A stretch of DNA of 64,000 bases, taken from NCBI GenBank assembly GCA_963931925.1, contig OZ007570.1, positions 54,531,880 through 54,595,879 of the forward strand, written 5' to 3'. Made by a program: the position numbers and the translations under genes. This stretch comes from Onchidella celtica (taxonomy: Eukaryota > Mollusca > Gastropoda > Systellommatophora > Onchidiidae). Numbering within the stretch: the first letter of the stretch is position 1; the number at the start of each line of letters is the position of its first letter. Below the pieces are notes generated by a model. It was not told the origin of the DNA and ran no database searches. It saw only the letters and a program-made list of their open reading frames with translations. Below are positions 1 through 12,700 of this stretch, one piece after another.

Positions 1-628
1 GGCTAGATCTAGAAATAATCAGGGGATGGAGGGGTGGGTGAGAGTAGTAGGCGAATGGCAGCAAAACTGACGTATTTAATGGCCCCTGTGAGATGCTCAC
101 TTTCATCGCAAGTTCCCCTATGGTCCGACGCTCCTTAAGGATGTTTCAGGCTTATGTCTGCTTTTTCTACCCGGTATTCAATATAGTCTAAAATTCTGTC
201 GATATTTTTATACAATATAGGGTTAGAGGTCAAAGGGGATGGTGGTAGTCAAACAGAACTCCAGTTGATTCAAATGGCCCGTTGGGAACCATAGATTACC
301 TTTAGCTCAGAATAATTTAATTTTCATCTCTCGGCAATGTCCTTAATTTTCTACCATCCTTTTTTATAACCGATACTCACCAAATTCAAGACCAGGGTTT
401 CTATGATCAGCCATTTTGTTTCGCTGCACTTGCACTGCACAGTTTTAAGAGATAATACGCAAATAATTAACTGGTAATTTATATGTGATATTGTTACTGA
501 AGACACAACAAAATATTGCTACTAACCAAAATATTTATTATTTTCTTTGGCTCACAAAAGTCGACGTGTAATCTTAAAGTCACTTGTGCGAAACTAATTA
601 CTGCCTCCTTTTCTTCAAGCGCAGGACC
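1..628. other. 5' flank of CCDC81, no gene recognised
   Basis: I see no supported gene here. A minus-strand open frame of 83 codons (494-745) overlaps the CCDC81 start region but resembles no family I know, and it is probably a chance frame. The AGATCTAG motif appears at the left edge and again at about 904 and 1300. This stretch should contain the CCDC81 promoter. Confidence 0.5.
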
Positions 629-642
629 ACAACCATAGCAAC
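629..642 (+). promoter_or_regulatory. Candidate X-box (RFX site) upstream of CCDC81
   Basis: The 14-mer ACAACCATAGCAAC lies about 90 bp before the CCDC81 start codon. Against the X-box consensus GTNRCC-N2-RGYAAC, the right half-site AGCAAC is perfect and the left half-site matches in its last four positions. RFX factors control many ciliary and centriolar genes through X-boxes, and CCDC81 is such a gene. The site is seen in sequence; its function is inferred. Confidence 0.35.
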
Positions 643-729
643 GTTGGTAGCCGTGTCCAAGTTGATTGAGAGCGATAATGGCGGCCTGACAAAGTAAATT
701 TTCCTCTGTACAATGCACAAAAGTAAACA

Positions 730-3700
730 ATGACAGAAGGAACACAGGGATTGCTGGCTAGTGCCACCAAGGGGAGATATTCCTCTTTGAAGGACACTTT
801 GTCTGAAGATGGTAAGTGCAAAAATATTGCCAAATGAAATAAATCTATGAATCATGTGAACGAAAACACACATAGTTGTGATCTTGGAAAGTATTGGTGC
901 TCATAGATCTAGACCATGCTAGTCAAATGTACAAAAGATGTAGGCAAGAAAGGAGGGGGTTGTCTGACATGTGTTAGACGAAATTGTTGGGGAGGAATTC
1001 CATATGTTACACTATAAGGATATTACAAAGATGCGACATTAGGAGCGGATGTGAGCTGGGGTCACGCAAGATGGTCCTCTTCTAGGCAGATGTTTCTATA
1101 GTAAATGTACGGCTTGGCAATAACACTCCGTACATGAAATATATGTGCCCAACTTGTGTAACTCATATGGTATGGTACGTACTCCTTGCAATTATTGTGC
1201 CTGCTGACTGTTGGAACAAAATCGAGTGTATGCTTAAATGGTCATTAGCCTAACTTGTGAGCATTTTTGTCAAAGAACATGAAATGCTGTAGAATTCTAG
1301 ATCTAGCTCTTACCAAAAAGGTTTGTGGTAGATAAAAAAATTTTTTAAAATCTTTCAATATAAGGATTTGTATTGATGGTCTTAATCAATGACTGTGATA
1401 TATAATGATATTCTGCCATGTGAATGTGGCCTCCAAAAAACAAAAGAAAAAAAAACACAATAGTAGCTGATATGCACATTTTCTAAATATGGTATATGAA
1501 AAGGGCTGTGGTGAAGAGCCACAGCTGTGGAATATGCAATGCAAGGAAAAGGCCTTGTGACAGATGTTTAGGATATTAAAATGGTAATGCTCAATGGTGT
1601 TATAGTTATATTGTGAAAACAGACATTCTGTGCCAATTTGGAAACCTAATGGAATAAGGAGGTGAAGAAGTGGATAACCATGAGGCACAGATTTCTTTAA
1701 TTATCACAAATCATGGCATTAAATCTGACAGATTGGTGCTTATTCTGAAGCAGAGAACAGAAATAAATCTGATAGACAAAAAAAAAAAAGAATAGAACAT
1801 GTTCAAAATTCAAACAGCATGTACAGAGCAGCATAGGTACTTGTTGATAAAATGAGAGCTTGTGGTGTCTCACTAAGAAAGGCTATATTATACATGGAAC
1901 GACAGTGATATTTAAAGAAGTCATTCAAATGCCTTGTTATTAATTCTTTTCCAGATGTTTCACAAGTATGGGAAAATGTTTCAAATTATGTGGAGAAACA
2001 GATGACACAGCAAAAGGTAAAATCTACAAAAGATTGTATGCTCTTCCTACGAGAAATTTCCTTGAATATTTATTTCATCTGCACTTTGTTGCAGTGGCCA
2101 AGAATGATTAGATATCAAATTTGTGAAGGATATGTGATATTTCATTATATCTGAACAAAAATGATGCTTCATGAACACAATTTTTGTTCATCATATTTAG
2201 GTACTCAATGAATGTTCAATGAAGAGGTTGATTCAGCTGTCAAATAGTCCTGTGGTCAAAGCACGGCATATAGTAGATAAAAAGCATCACAGAGTTTCAG
2301 AGTGTTTACGGTGTTCTATGATGTGGTGGCTCTGATGTAAAACATTTCCCACAGTGACAGATCATTAAAACAGTTGTGTGAAGCAGATGATGTAAATTTA
2401 GTATTGTTAGTAATGCAGTGTATTGGATGAATTTGCATCTGTACCAGAGAGTAGAAGATTAAAAAAATTATATTTGAAAACAAAAAAAAATCGTTATAGG
2501 TGTGTGCTAAAGCATCCTTTAGAAATTAGAATTGAAGGTCAGTTTAATCCCTATTTCTTCATTCATTATGATTGCAGGGTGTCCAGATTCCAAACCTGGG
2601 TACATTTTCAATCTCCCAGAAGAAGCTGGAAGTTGGCAACAATAAATTCATTCTCACACAAAGACCAGTATTTAACATTTCTGAGAAATTTGCCCAAACT
2701 CATGGTCTGCAGTTTCAGAAATATCATGTACCAGGTATGAGCCTCTACGTCTTGCTTAATTCAAAGCTAAACTATTTTCTACAGGCAGCTCTTAACATAT
2801 GTTTTCATGAAGTAACAAAACACAAAGTGAAGAAAGGTTTTGATGGAACTAAAGAAAGAGATTGTGAAATATCATTGATTTTCGTTGTCATTCAAGGTAG
2901 ATTTTTGGTGGTGAAGAACTTCACCAGTAATCTTGTAGATACATCATGAAATTAGGGTACTATATATAAATATATATATTATAGGTTTTATTGTTCTTCT
3001 ATGGTTAGTGTATCCTAAGACTGACCTTTTCTTTCTTTCCTGTTTTCAAAAATAATCCAGGATCAATCCCAGTTCTCCCCCTAAATTTTGCTTCAATATC
3101 ATTTGAGAGCCCATTTGATCGTGACACAGTTGAGAGATGTGTGAAAGAAATTACTGGGTCTATTTCACGTGCTTTGGCTGCCAAACGTAATATTGAACTC
3201 TGCTTCTCTGGCATGGGACGGCTCACAATCCGAGAAGGAAGGGTAAAGATGAAATTCTATAAGGAATTCATAAATGAAATGGATGCATCTGGGAAACTCG
3301 TAGACTCAATGATGAATGTAAGTATTTCTTTTAGCAAATGCAGTGAAATGAAAATATAAATGGGCAACACATACCAATTGAGTGAAATGTATTTTCTGTA
3401 TTACTAGAGATGATTCAGTTGTATTTTGATTTCATATATCAGTGACTTGGTAATGGTTCGCATTAGTTTTCCTATCATTTTTTTTTTTGAAGTGATTACT
3501 ATTGCCTGGTGCAAAATTTTTCACTCATGACATTTCCTGCAGACATATCCATGATCATTTCTTTGCTAAGATGACAACAGTGTGAATACAAATGCCCTAT
3601 ATTTTGAATATGCTTATTTTTAGGGTCAGGGTGAAGTTTACAGTAACAATAGCACCAGAAACTTCCCTATGCTGTTCAGTTTCAATAAAAAGTGTGCTAT

Positions 3701-6700
3701 TGGTTTCTCATTCATATCTGGTGAGAATGGCTCGTGTTCTCATTCATATCTGGTGAGAATGGCTCGTGTTCTCATCCCTAGCCGATCAAGTTCTCACTCG
3801 CGATGGCGATGGTGCAGAAAATGGCAGTTTCTTTTAGTTGGGTAACATCCCCGTACAAACAGTTAGTAATAGTCAGGGGATCTGGGAGGTAGCGGGATCT
3901 GTGGTAAGAATAGCTTGTTGGGATTGGAATGGCTTCCCAGTCAGAATAACTTTGTAAATGCTGTGTCAGGGTGTGATAATGCTGTTACTAATAAAAAAAA
4001 ACAACTGCATTTTCTGTAGTCTGCTTAAAATAACTAAAGCCTGTTAGTTTGTTATTTATAGTGTTTATTTGTTTCATTTTTCAGCGTGCTGGAACAGTGG
4101 ATTCTGTTATGTCAAATCGGTCATCTATCAGACCTCATTCCAGCAACACTATTATCTTACCTAAGTATGTACATCTGTATGATTAAATGAATATTATACT
4201 ATCAGATTATGTAAAGTGAGTCATTATAAATCTCTTGTCGTTTATGAAGGGAAAAAAAATTGCTCCTACCCACAGTTGATTTTCAAGACACAGCAACAGA
4301 AATTTAATCAAAGCAGAGAAACAAGTAATAAACAGATGTTTGCCACAATAACTGGTCAGTCTCAGAAAAAAAAAAAGAATTTAGCTTGGAGATTTTATGC
4401 AGTGCTAGAGAAGGAACTACCCTGCTGGTGTACAGCAATGTGCAGATGTGCATTTAGATAATTTGGTGAAGGAAGAGTAGGAGTATGCTGAAGTCTGTCA
4501 GACATCCAAATATTTCCAAATTCCCAGGGAATTGATTCAGAAGGCCATCTTTGGTTGTTGGAATCTCTATAGAAAACCACTGGTCTCATCATTTAATAAC
4601 TCAAATTGCCTCTTGAAAGGTGAAAGTAATTTATTTTATATAACATGGACATAACATGGCCAGAAAATGAAAATTAAGCCTGCACTCATCAGTCTGCACC
4701 AAATATAATCATAATTGCTTACCTAATTTGCTAAAATAGCCTTCTTTTGAAAAATGACTATCTTTCACAATATTATAATTCTAGGATCAACTCAAGTCGG
4801 GACGGATTTGGTGCCCCAGTGAACAATGGGAACTTGACCCCAGTAGCTGAGGAGGAGCCAGCACATCAGACAGAGGAAGGTCCAAACGCTGTGCCACAAT
4901 CAGTGCACTTTTACCCTGAGATGGAGGATGAACCAGCAGCTGTGCCTGATGACCCTCAAGTGAGACAGGAGGGTATGAATGGACCAGATTGTGATTTTGC
5001 GACTGAGCATGCCGTAGACAACATCATGAGAGAAGGAGACACCTCAAATGCTGACACCCAGCCTGCCATGGTCCCACAGCCTTTTGAACAAGATATGGCA
5101 TCACAAGGTATGTGAGACTTTCTGTGCACTTAACTTTCTCTGAATGTTTCTTTCCTGTTTCATAACGCCCTCACTGCCACATGTTCTTCCTTGACATATG
5201 CTGAAAACAATTTTAAAGTGTGTGAACTTTCAGGTTACATGGTTTTAGTATGGTGTATGTCAGTAGTGCGGTAACTCTGTAAATTTTAGGATATATACAG
5301 TGTATGAGCACAGGGAACTCAAGGGGTTAACCATAGTTTACACTCGGGGTCTCGTCACCCACTGTCTTCATCATAACATCCCCCAACTGAATGTGAAATA
5401 GGATTAGGGAAGTGCCATATAGATGCAAGATGTCTCAAACATTTAAAAACCAATCTGAGCTAAATTATCAGTGGGGAACAGAATGAGTTTAACAGGAAAT
5501 TTTATATTTCTTAATAGTTACAAATGTTTGAATTTCAAAATTTGTAAAAAATATTAATGTTTCATTGTTTCCTTCAAGTGTGAATGTGAGGAACATTGTG
5601 TTTGAAGTGCACTTTTGAACACTTTTTCCTTTAATTTCTAACTGCATTTTTGCACACCTTTTCCTTTAATTTCTTCTTCATGGCTAGCTATGTTAAATTA
5701 CATGCTAAATACCTTACAATATACAGTTTAACTTCTCGATCCACAACTGACTATCATTTATTAATATTTCGATTTTAAACTATTACTAGTTTTGAGTTTT
5801 GCTTATTTATTTGATTCTGTTTTTGTTATGTGAAAAGAGTTTGAGTTTGAGTTTGGGTTTTATGGTGTGTTGGACCGATAACAGCCAATTTGCGCTTATC
5901 ATGGTCTATTTGGGTAGGCTACCTTATTTATGTTTCATGTTCAGTGTCACAAATCCCAGACTGGGAGATGTAATAGTTATAACAAGACGACAATCATGAA
6001 CGAACAAGTATAACACTTAACAGAATAACCCATCAGACTCACACATTTATTAAACATAAAGATAAAGATACATTGCAATGACATACATTATATTACTCTA
6101 ATCAACTGCCGTCCAACGGCCTTCTTTCCCTCAAGCACTCTTCCTCGGGTCCACAACCCGGTAGTTACTTTTAAATACACTTCGGCTTCAGCCTCTCCAC
6201 TCAATGTCTTAATAACACATTCCTATGGCAATAACACCTGAGCATTCCAAGAGCTCCTCAACATGGCAATAGCACGTTAATAGTTCAATTCACATTAATA
6301 TCACAATAGCACAGTCGTATATCACTATCACATGTAGTACATCTTAAGAGCACATTAACAATTATATACACATCCCTGTCTGTGGCCAGACTGCCACGAC
6401 TCATGCGCCCCTCCTGTCCTGCTCGACAGCTTCACTCCACTGGCCTATGCGTAGCCTTCGGCCCTATGCTGGCCTATCCCCTGTGCTAGTTCGCTTACCG
6501 CGGGTGGCGTCTCTGCCCGACCCCGGCACCTACAAGAAGAACATTACATTGGTATAATACCATACCATTTCTAACCACTTCACCCCTCATTACAAACCAT
6601 GAAGCGTACACACAATAGTCCACCTTTCACTCACCACACATCTTACGGTAACACACCTCCACCGTACCACACAGCACTCACTCTCGCTACGAATCCATGA

Positions 6701-9700
6701 ACCTAACTTACATCTATCGCTCATGGCGCACATTTCTATACACAGTAATCAATGACTTCCACATTCCTCACATATACTTATTTACATCATGGTCATAGGC
6801 GAATATAATACATCAATCCTCATAATTATCAATCATCGTTCCACCTACCAGTCATCACTGGAAAACACATCACAATCTCCCGACTGCCTCTGATCTCACG
6901 TCTGTCCCCTGGGACCTCTTAACTTGCAGTGATCTGACTATTCAGATTTTGCCTCTACTACGCCTCAACTTCACTCACAACATGCACGCTTTAACGTTAA
7001 CTAACAGAAGTCAATATAGGTGAGCAGCCTCACTATCCCGTGAGTCAATCCTACACTTCCATGCCCCCGTAATCCTTGAATCTCGCTCACTCCACTCGTG
7101 ACATTCAGGCCTTCTAAATTTCACAAATAGAATGAAATAGCTCTGTATAAATTTTATCATATTGGTAAAATTCTCAAAACTTGTGATCTTTCCCCCCTGA
7201 ATAAAAGACTCTGTGTGTGTGGTGGTGGTGGTGGTGGTGGTGGTGGGGGGGGGGGTTTCTCTTTCACTGTGGCACCTTGCCAAACATACTCCTTGTTAGT
7301 GAGTTCAGAATATAGACATGGCACAGATATGCACAAGCTGCCTAGCTGTCACCTTCATCAAAGATTCATGGCTTTCTGGTGCTGGAAAGAAGACTTAATG
7401 TCTTGCTGTTATCTTGTGGTAGAAAAGAACCTGTTCAGCAAATGTATCATGTGGCACTACTAGCTTGGAAGCGCACTGAATTAGTAATGAAGGACAAGCA
7501 CCAGGTCTAAATGATTACTTGCAGGGGCATATCCATAAATTTGTATTGGAAGAGTGAATAGTGAATATTAGCAGCTGAAGATGCCACTAAGCTATGATTT
7601 TCAAATCTTTATTGGTCTTGGCCAGTTCCTTTGTTTGTTTACCCTGAGGAGGGATGAACGACTGACTTTTGGGTGCCAGACAGATTTTCGATTTTATAGG
7701 CTTTTAATACAATTTAACTGTGTTATGATGCCGAATATTCAGGGGCCATTTTCACTTTCCCACCTCTTTCCTTTGTCTGATTCTGCCTCTGATAAGCATC
7801 AATGGTTACTGTGCCAATGGAACATGAGTTTGTGTTTCACCCGGTTTCTGTTGTGGCAACGGTGTCAATTGTAAACAGTGTCTGTAACTACGAGTATATA
7901 GACTACATTGCAGCTGGAGCAGTTTCAAAATCTCTGAGCTAGAAAAACTGAGCCTGTAACATTCCACAGTTACTTGAATTGGCAGCCAGTTAATAACTGT
8001 ACTTAACAGTCAAGTTTGTTAGTCTGTGTCTTCTTTATCTTCAAAATGTATACATCACAGTGGCTGAGTAAAATTGAAAACATGCCTTTAAGTTTCATGA
8101 CATTCGATATTTCTGGATTTCAGTCCAGTGATGGTAAATATTTCTTTTCTTTTTTATTCTTGTTTTTTTTTTTTTCATCTATTTTTGTCTCATTCTATCA
8201 TTTTTGTTTCATTTCGATGAATTTCTTAATCTATGGATTTGAAGAAGGTGGCCCACAAGTTCAAATTATGTAGATTCCATTGAGGATTATATGCATGTGT
8301 TGTTTTTTTCTGACTTAAATGGCCCATCTTATCTTTCCACACAGAGAGCAAGGTGTGAATGTAGAGGTCAATTTAGATATTCATATATGTACCTCAAATT
8401 TGACACCTCCTGTCAAAATGATATTATTGTACCCATTATATGTATTGCACATTTAAATGTAAACATTTTGACAAGGGTATACACAGTTTTGGAACAGAAT
8501 TACATCAAGATGCTTCTCTACAGCCATTCTTATTGGCAATCAGTTGTTATGGAAGAAATTTGAAGTGAACATGAAGGAAGTTTTCAGCAGGGTGTCTGAT
8601 ATGTAAGTATGGTAAAAGTCAAAATTCAGAATGTGCAACACAGAATCACATGCTAATGGGAATAGTGTGGTTGAACCTAACCTGGCGCACTTTTAGATAG
8701 ACAGAGTGGCATTTGATGTTTTCAGGGTTTAGTAATTGATTTGAATTTATTTTAACAGTTCATGTTCACAATTTGATAACAGATTTTTGTTTATTTATCA
8801 GGTGAGGCTAAACTTGCAGTAGGAGGTAGGACAGGGTCCAGAATGGCTCTACCCATGGCTAAAGCAAATGGAATAAGCCTTACTGATGAGCTCAATGTGT
8901 TACCTTCTGCACGTGGAGCAGGTGCATCTGCTGGTGCAGTCAGAATTTCACATCACGGAGGAGTGTTATCAGGGTAAATATAGGAGTACAACACCATTCC
9001 TTCATGTTTTTGATTTCCTTCATTCCTGCTCCCATCTTACTTTTTGCCAAAAATGGCAAGAAATAAATCATTTGTGACTATTTCCAGCCAACAGCCCCAG
9101 TCAATCCAACGCATAGGTTTGATCTCAAGTTTGCTCAGTAGGAATGACATTATTCCAGTGTAGATCTGCTGGTTGTGACATCGTGTCACCATCAGTTTAA
9201 TGAAGGAAATTTGCCCCAGCAATAATCCTATGAACCTTGCAGAAATCTTATATAATTTGACGTTTGGTTAGTGTGGGGATGCTGGTTCGGTTTGTGTTGG
9301 AATCTGTCATTACAGTAGACATTACGCTTATCTATTGGCTACTATCTGGCTGTTTCATATCAGTGGAACAAAAATGTTGCAATTTTATCATATGCTCAAA
9401 CAACTGAAACTGTTAAGTCAAACAACATGAAAGTTAATGATTAAGTATGACTTATGCATTGACAGTAAAATTAAAGCCACATTTAGGAAACAGTGGAAAG
9501 AAAATATATGAGAGAATTTAAACAGAGACAGTTTTATTTGAATTAAGAATAGAGAATAGAAAAACATGGGTTCCAGAAAATATATAGAAACTCTTCTTTC
9601 TTGTGAATATGTTTACGATATAACAATTAATTATTTTTCCAATGTTTATCTTACAGTTTGAAGCCTCCAACACCACCTAGACTAGCTCCATTGCACCGCT

Positions 9701-12700
9701 CACGCAGTTTGGAAAACCTTCAGAATGATCCTTTAGCCAACATGAAAGTCCCCACACCTCCAGGTTCATCCTGTGGTCATCCATCTGCTGGTCAGGAACT
9801 TTGCTACTTGTGTCACCAGCGTGCAAGAATGAATGTACCTGTATCCTTCACTGAGGAACTCAGGAGGAGAGAGGAAGAGGAAGACAAGCTGTTGCAGCAG
9901 TATCAGATGATGAAAGATGCAGAGGAGACTTTGAAAGACCAGGTTTGTGTTGATAATTTTTCCAGTCACATGGTACCTTACTTTTAGCCACTATCACTTC
10001 TCTTTGGAAACGGGGGTATTTTGGATGTTACCCATCTGGAAAGATGGGGGTTCACGGGACAAAGAACGACTGTGTTTACAACAGCAGAAAAACCCGCAAT
10101 TGATATGTGCAGATCTGTAGATTTTATGAAACAAGTCTTCTGACTGGCCACAAGACCTTGACATGATTAATCAGAACTGCTTTCTAAATAGGCAGATAAT
10201 CAGCCTGTTCATCTTTTTCATTACAATACAATCGGGTCAACAATCACCTTTTTCATTGTAAAATAATTGGGCCAATCATTGTCCCAAGTTCTTCTAAGGG
10301 TTAATTCTCTTGCAAATAAATTCAGTCTATTTCCCAACCAACAAATGGACATTTTACAAATTTGAACTTTTTCTTTTAAGTCCCTATTACTTCTTTTTTT
10401 CTGGTCACTTCTGACTAAACTTTGAAGGTTAGGAAAAGACACCCATAAAACTAGGTGGCCATATATGGTATATTAGAAATACATAAATGAGTGGTGCTGG
10501 AAATGTGAACATTATATTATTTTCCTTTGTGTTATACTCCAGTGGGTGTTATTACATTTCGGTTTGGTCAATAATACATAATACATTTCCAAAGGGACCA
10601 AAATTATTATCTCTTTGAGTGAAGAGACAGCATTCTCAAAGCATTTGTTTTCTGGGGATGGCATATATGGGCAAGGGCTGATACCTGTTACTTATATTAA
10701 TATTAAGCCTGTGCCCAGAGGAAAAGCATGTACCACAAAGTAAAGGTACCAATAACATGATTACATGGTTTATGTTTATAGGTGCACACTGGTTTCTCAG
10801 TTACCTTTTAATTACTCTATTCGGATGACAGAAAGGGAAGGGTGGCTGCGAAGCAAATAGAGACGGCCTTTGTTCCTAGAGTTTTCAAGTTTCACCCTTG
10901 CTTCTATATGCATCGCTGTATTCTTTATTTTTATAGGAACACCACTATGCACGCCGACATGATCTCCAGAAAATCTCAGCTTTCAATCTTGGAGTGGCTG
11001 AGGCAGTCCAGACCAAGAAGAGAACAAAGGATACAGAGCCACAGGTTTGGAAAGTGTTTAGATCAGAATGATTTGTGGAAGCAGCTTAGTTTTTATGGCA
11101 TTGACACAGTCACATAGGTTGAGCTTGTTATGACTCAGAATGAACTTTGTGACGACTAGCAATTTATAGTGGTCAAATCGTTTTATAAATTTTGAACTCA
11201 CTAGATAGTATGACCATGCAAAACATAGAACTAATGTTAGACATGGAGCTGATGATTATTTCTTACTCAGTTCATAAAAAAAAAAGAGTGAGAGGATTTT
11301 GCTCTTATTATGCATGTACATAAGTGGCAGAGTAGGTGATCGCATGCTTAACACAGTAGACCAAAATGTTACTCAATAATAAATTTCAGTTTCACAATGT
11401 TCATTGCTTATACGTCATTGTTTGTGCAGTCTACCTGTATATAGGAACAAATCATATGTTGATCAATCACAGTCTATGTAGTCAAGGTGTTGGATACTTT
11501 TGCCTGGTGTTTTCCTCATTTCTGAGGGAAGGTATTTGAAATTGTGTTGAAAGACTTTGAGATTGAACTTGTGTAACAATTGGGTGAAAAACTATTTATG
11601 AATAAAAATAATGTGAGATTGGTGCATCAGTAGCAAGATACTGTACTTTGAGAAAAGTCAGGAGCATATAAGACAATTATGAAAAGATCAAAATATGTAT
11701 ATTCCATTTTTTATCCACAGCGTGCCTACATCTTTAACAGAAGACCTTTGACTCCATCACGGGTGCCCAAACAGGAGGAATACTTAAGAGATTTAGACAA
11801 ACAGGTTTGGGATGATTGTGAACGAAGCATAGAAATTAAAAGAGAGTTGTGAAGTTCATTTTTCATTTAAATCATAAAGTCAGCATGTCAGACCATTCCT
11901 TATTCACAGCAGCATCTCACTCTGCCATGCATAAACATACACATTTTCTTTTGAAATAAATTAAGTTTCCTTTCATTTACATGAACTTGACATTCATAAT
12001 GTACTTAATAAATTTGTAAATCCAAAAAATGAAACTTTAAAAAAGTATTGTTGGCTTGTGAGATTCATGAAGAGAAAGGGATTAACTGGTACATCAGAGA
12101 AAGTGAAAGCAATGTATTCATTTAGATTTCAATCTTGGGGAAATTTCTGCAAATCATTTGTCTACAAGGAATTAAAGGATATGAAAGAAATCTGATTTCT
12201 CTTCTTGGCTTTCTGAGTACAGGTAAATGAAAAACTGTGTTGGTTGGTGTTTTTTTTCTTTTGTTTTTTTAACATGCACTATCCAGGTGAAAAACAGCAG
12301 CTTTACTTTTGTAAGATGCCACAAGAAAATCTGTGCTTGCTGATCTTCACAACTTGATATACATGTGCATGTAAATTTACAGGTTGAGTCCAAACATAAA
12401 GTAAAACAGACAAAGAAGGCTGATGAAGAGTTTCTGGAGAGGCTTGAACAAGTACAGCTTGCAGAAGAGTAAGAGATGCAATGTCTGATTTTCATTATTT
12501 TCCTCATAATGAATACATTTAACCCCTTGTCTTCCTTCCAATGTCTTGGAGTGGATTTCAGTTTTTGCCCTTCAATGGTATTTTAAAACAAACAATAAAA
12601 ATATGCATTCATGCTTGTGGCAGATTTACTTTGCCTGAATGTCATCATTTATTTTTTATCCTTTCCTTCATCTGTTTTTATTTGTGTTTTTTCTCTGCAT

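Noticed and set aside
494-745. 83-codon minus-strand frame at the CCDC81 promoter, possible divergent gene
   Set aside because: No recognisable domain, and it overlaps the CCDC81 start; too short to support.
8016-8273. Possible extra CCDC81 exon in intron 6 (frame with QWLSKIENMP and a following donor-like site)
   Set aside because: Exons 6 and 7 join in frame without it, and the sequence matches no part of CCDC81 that I know.
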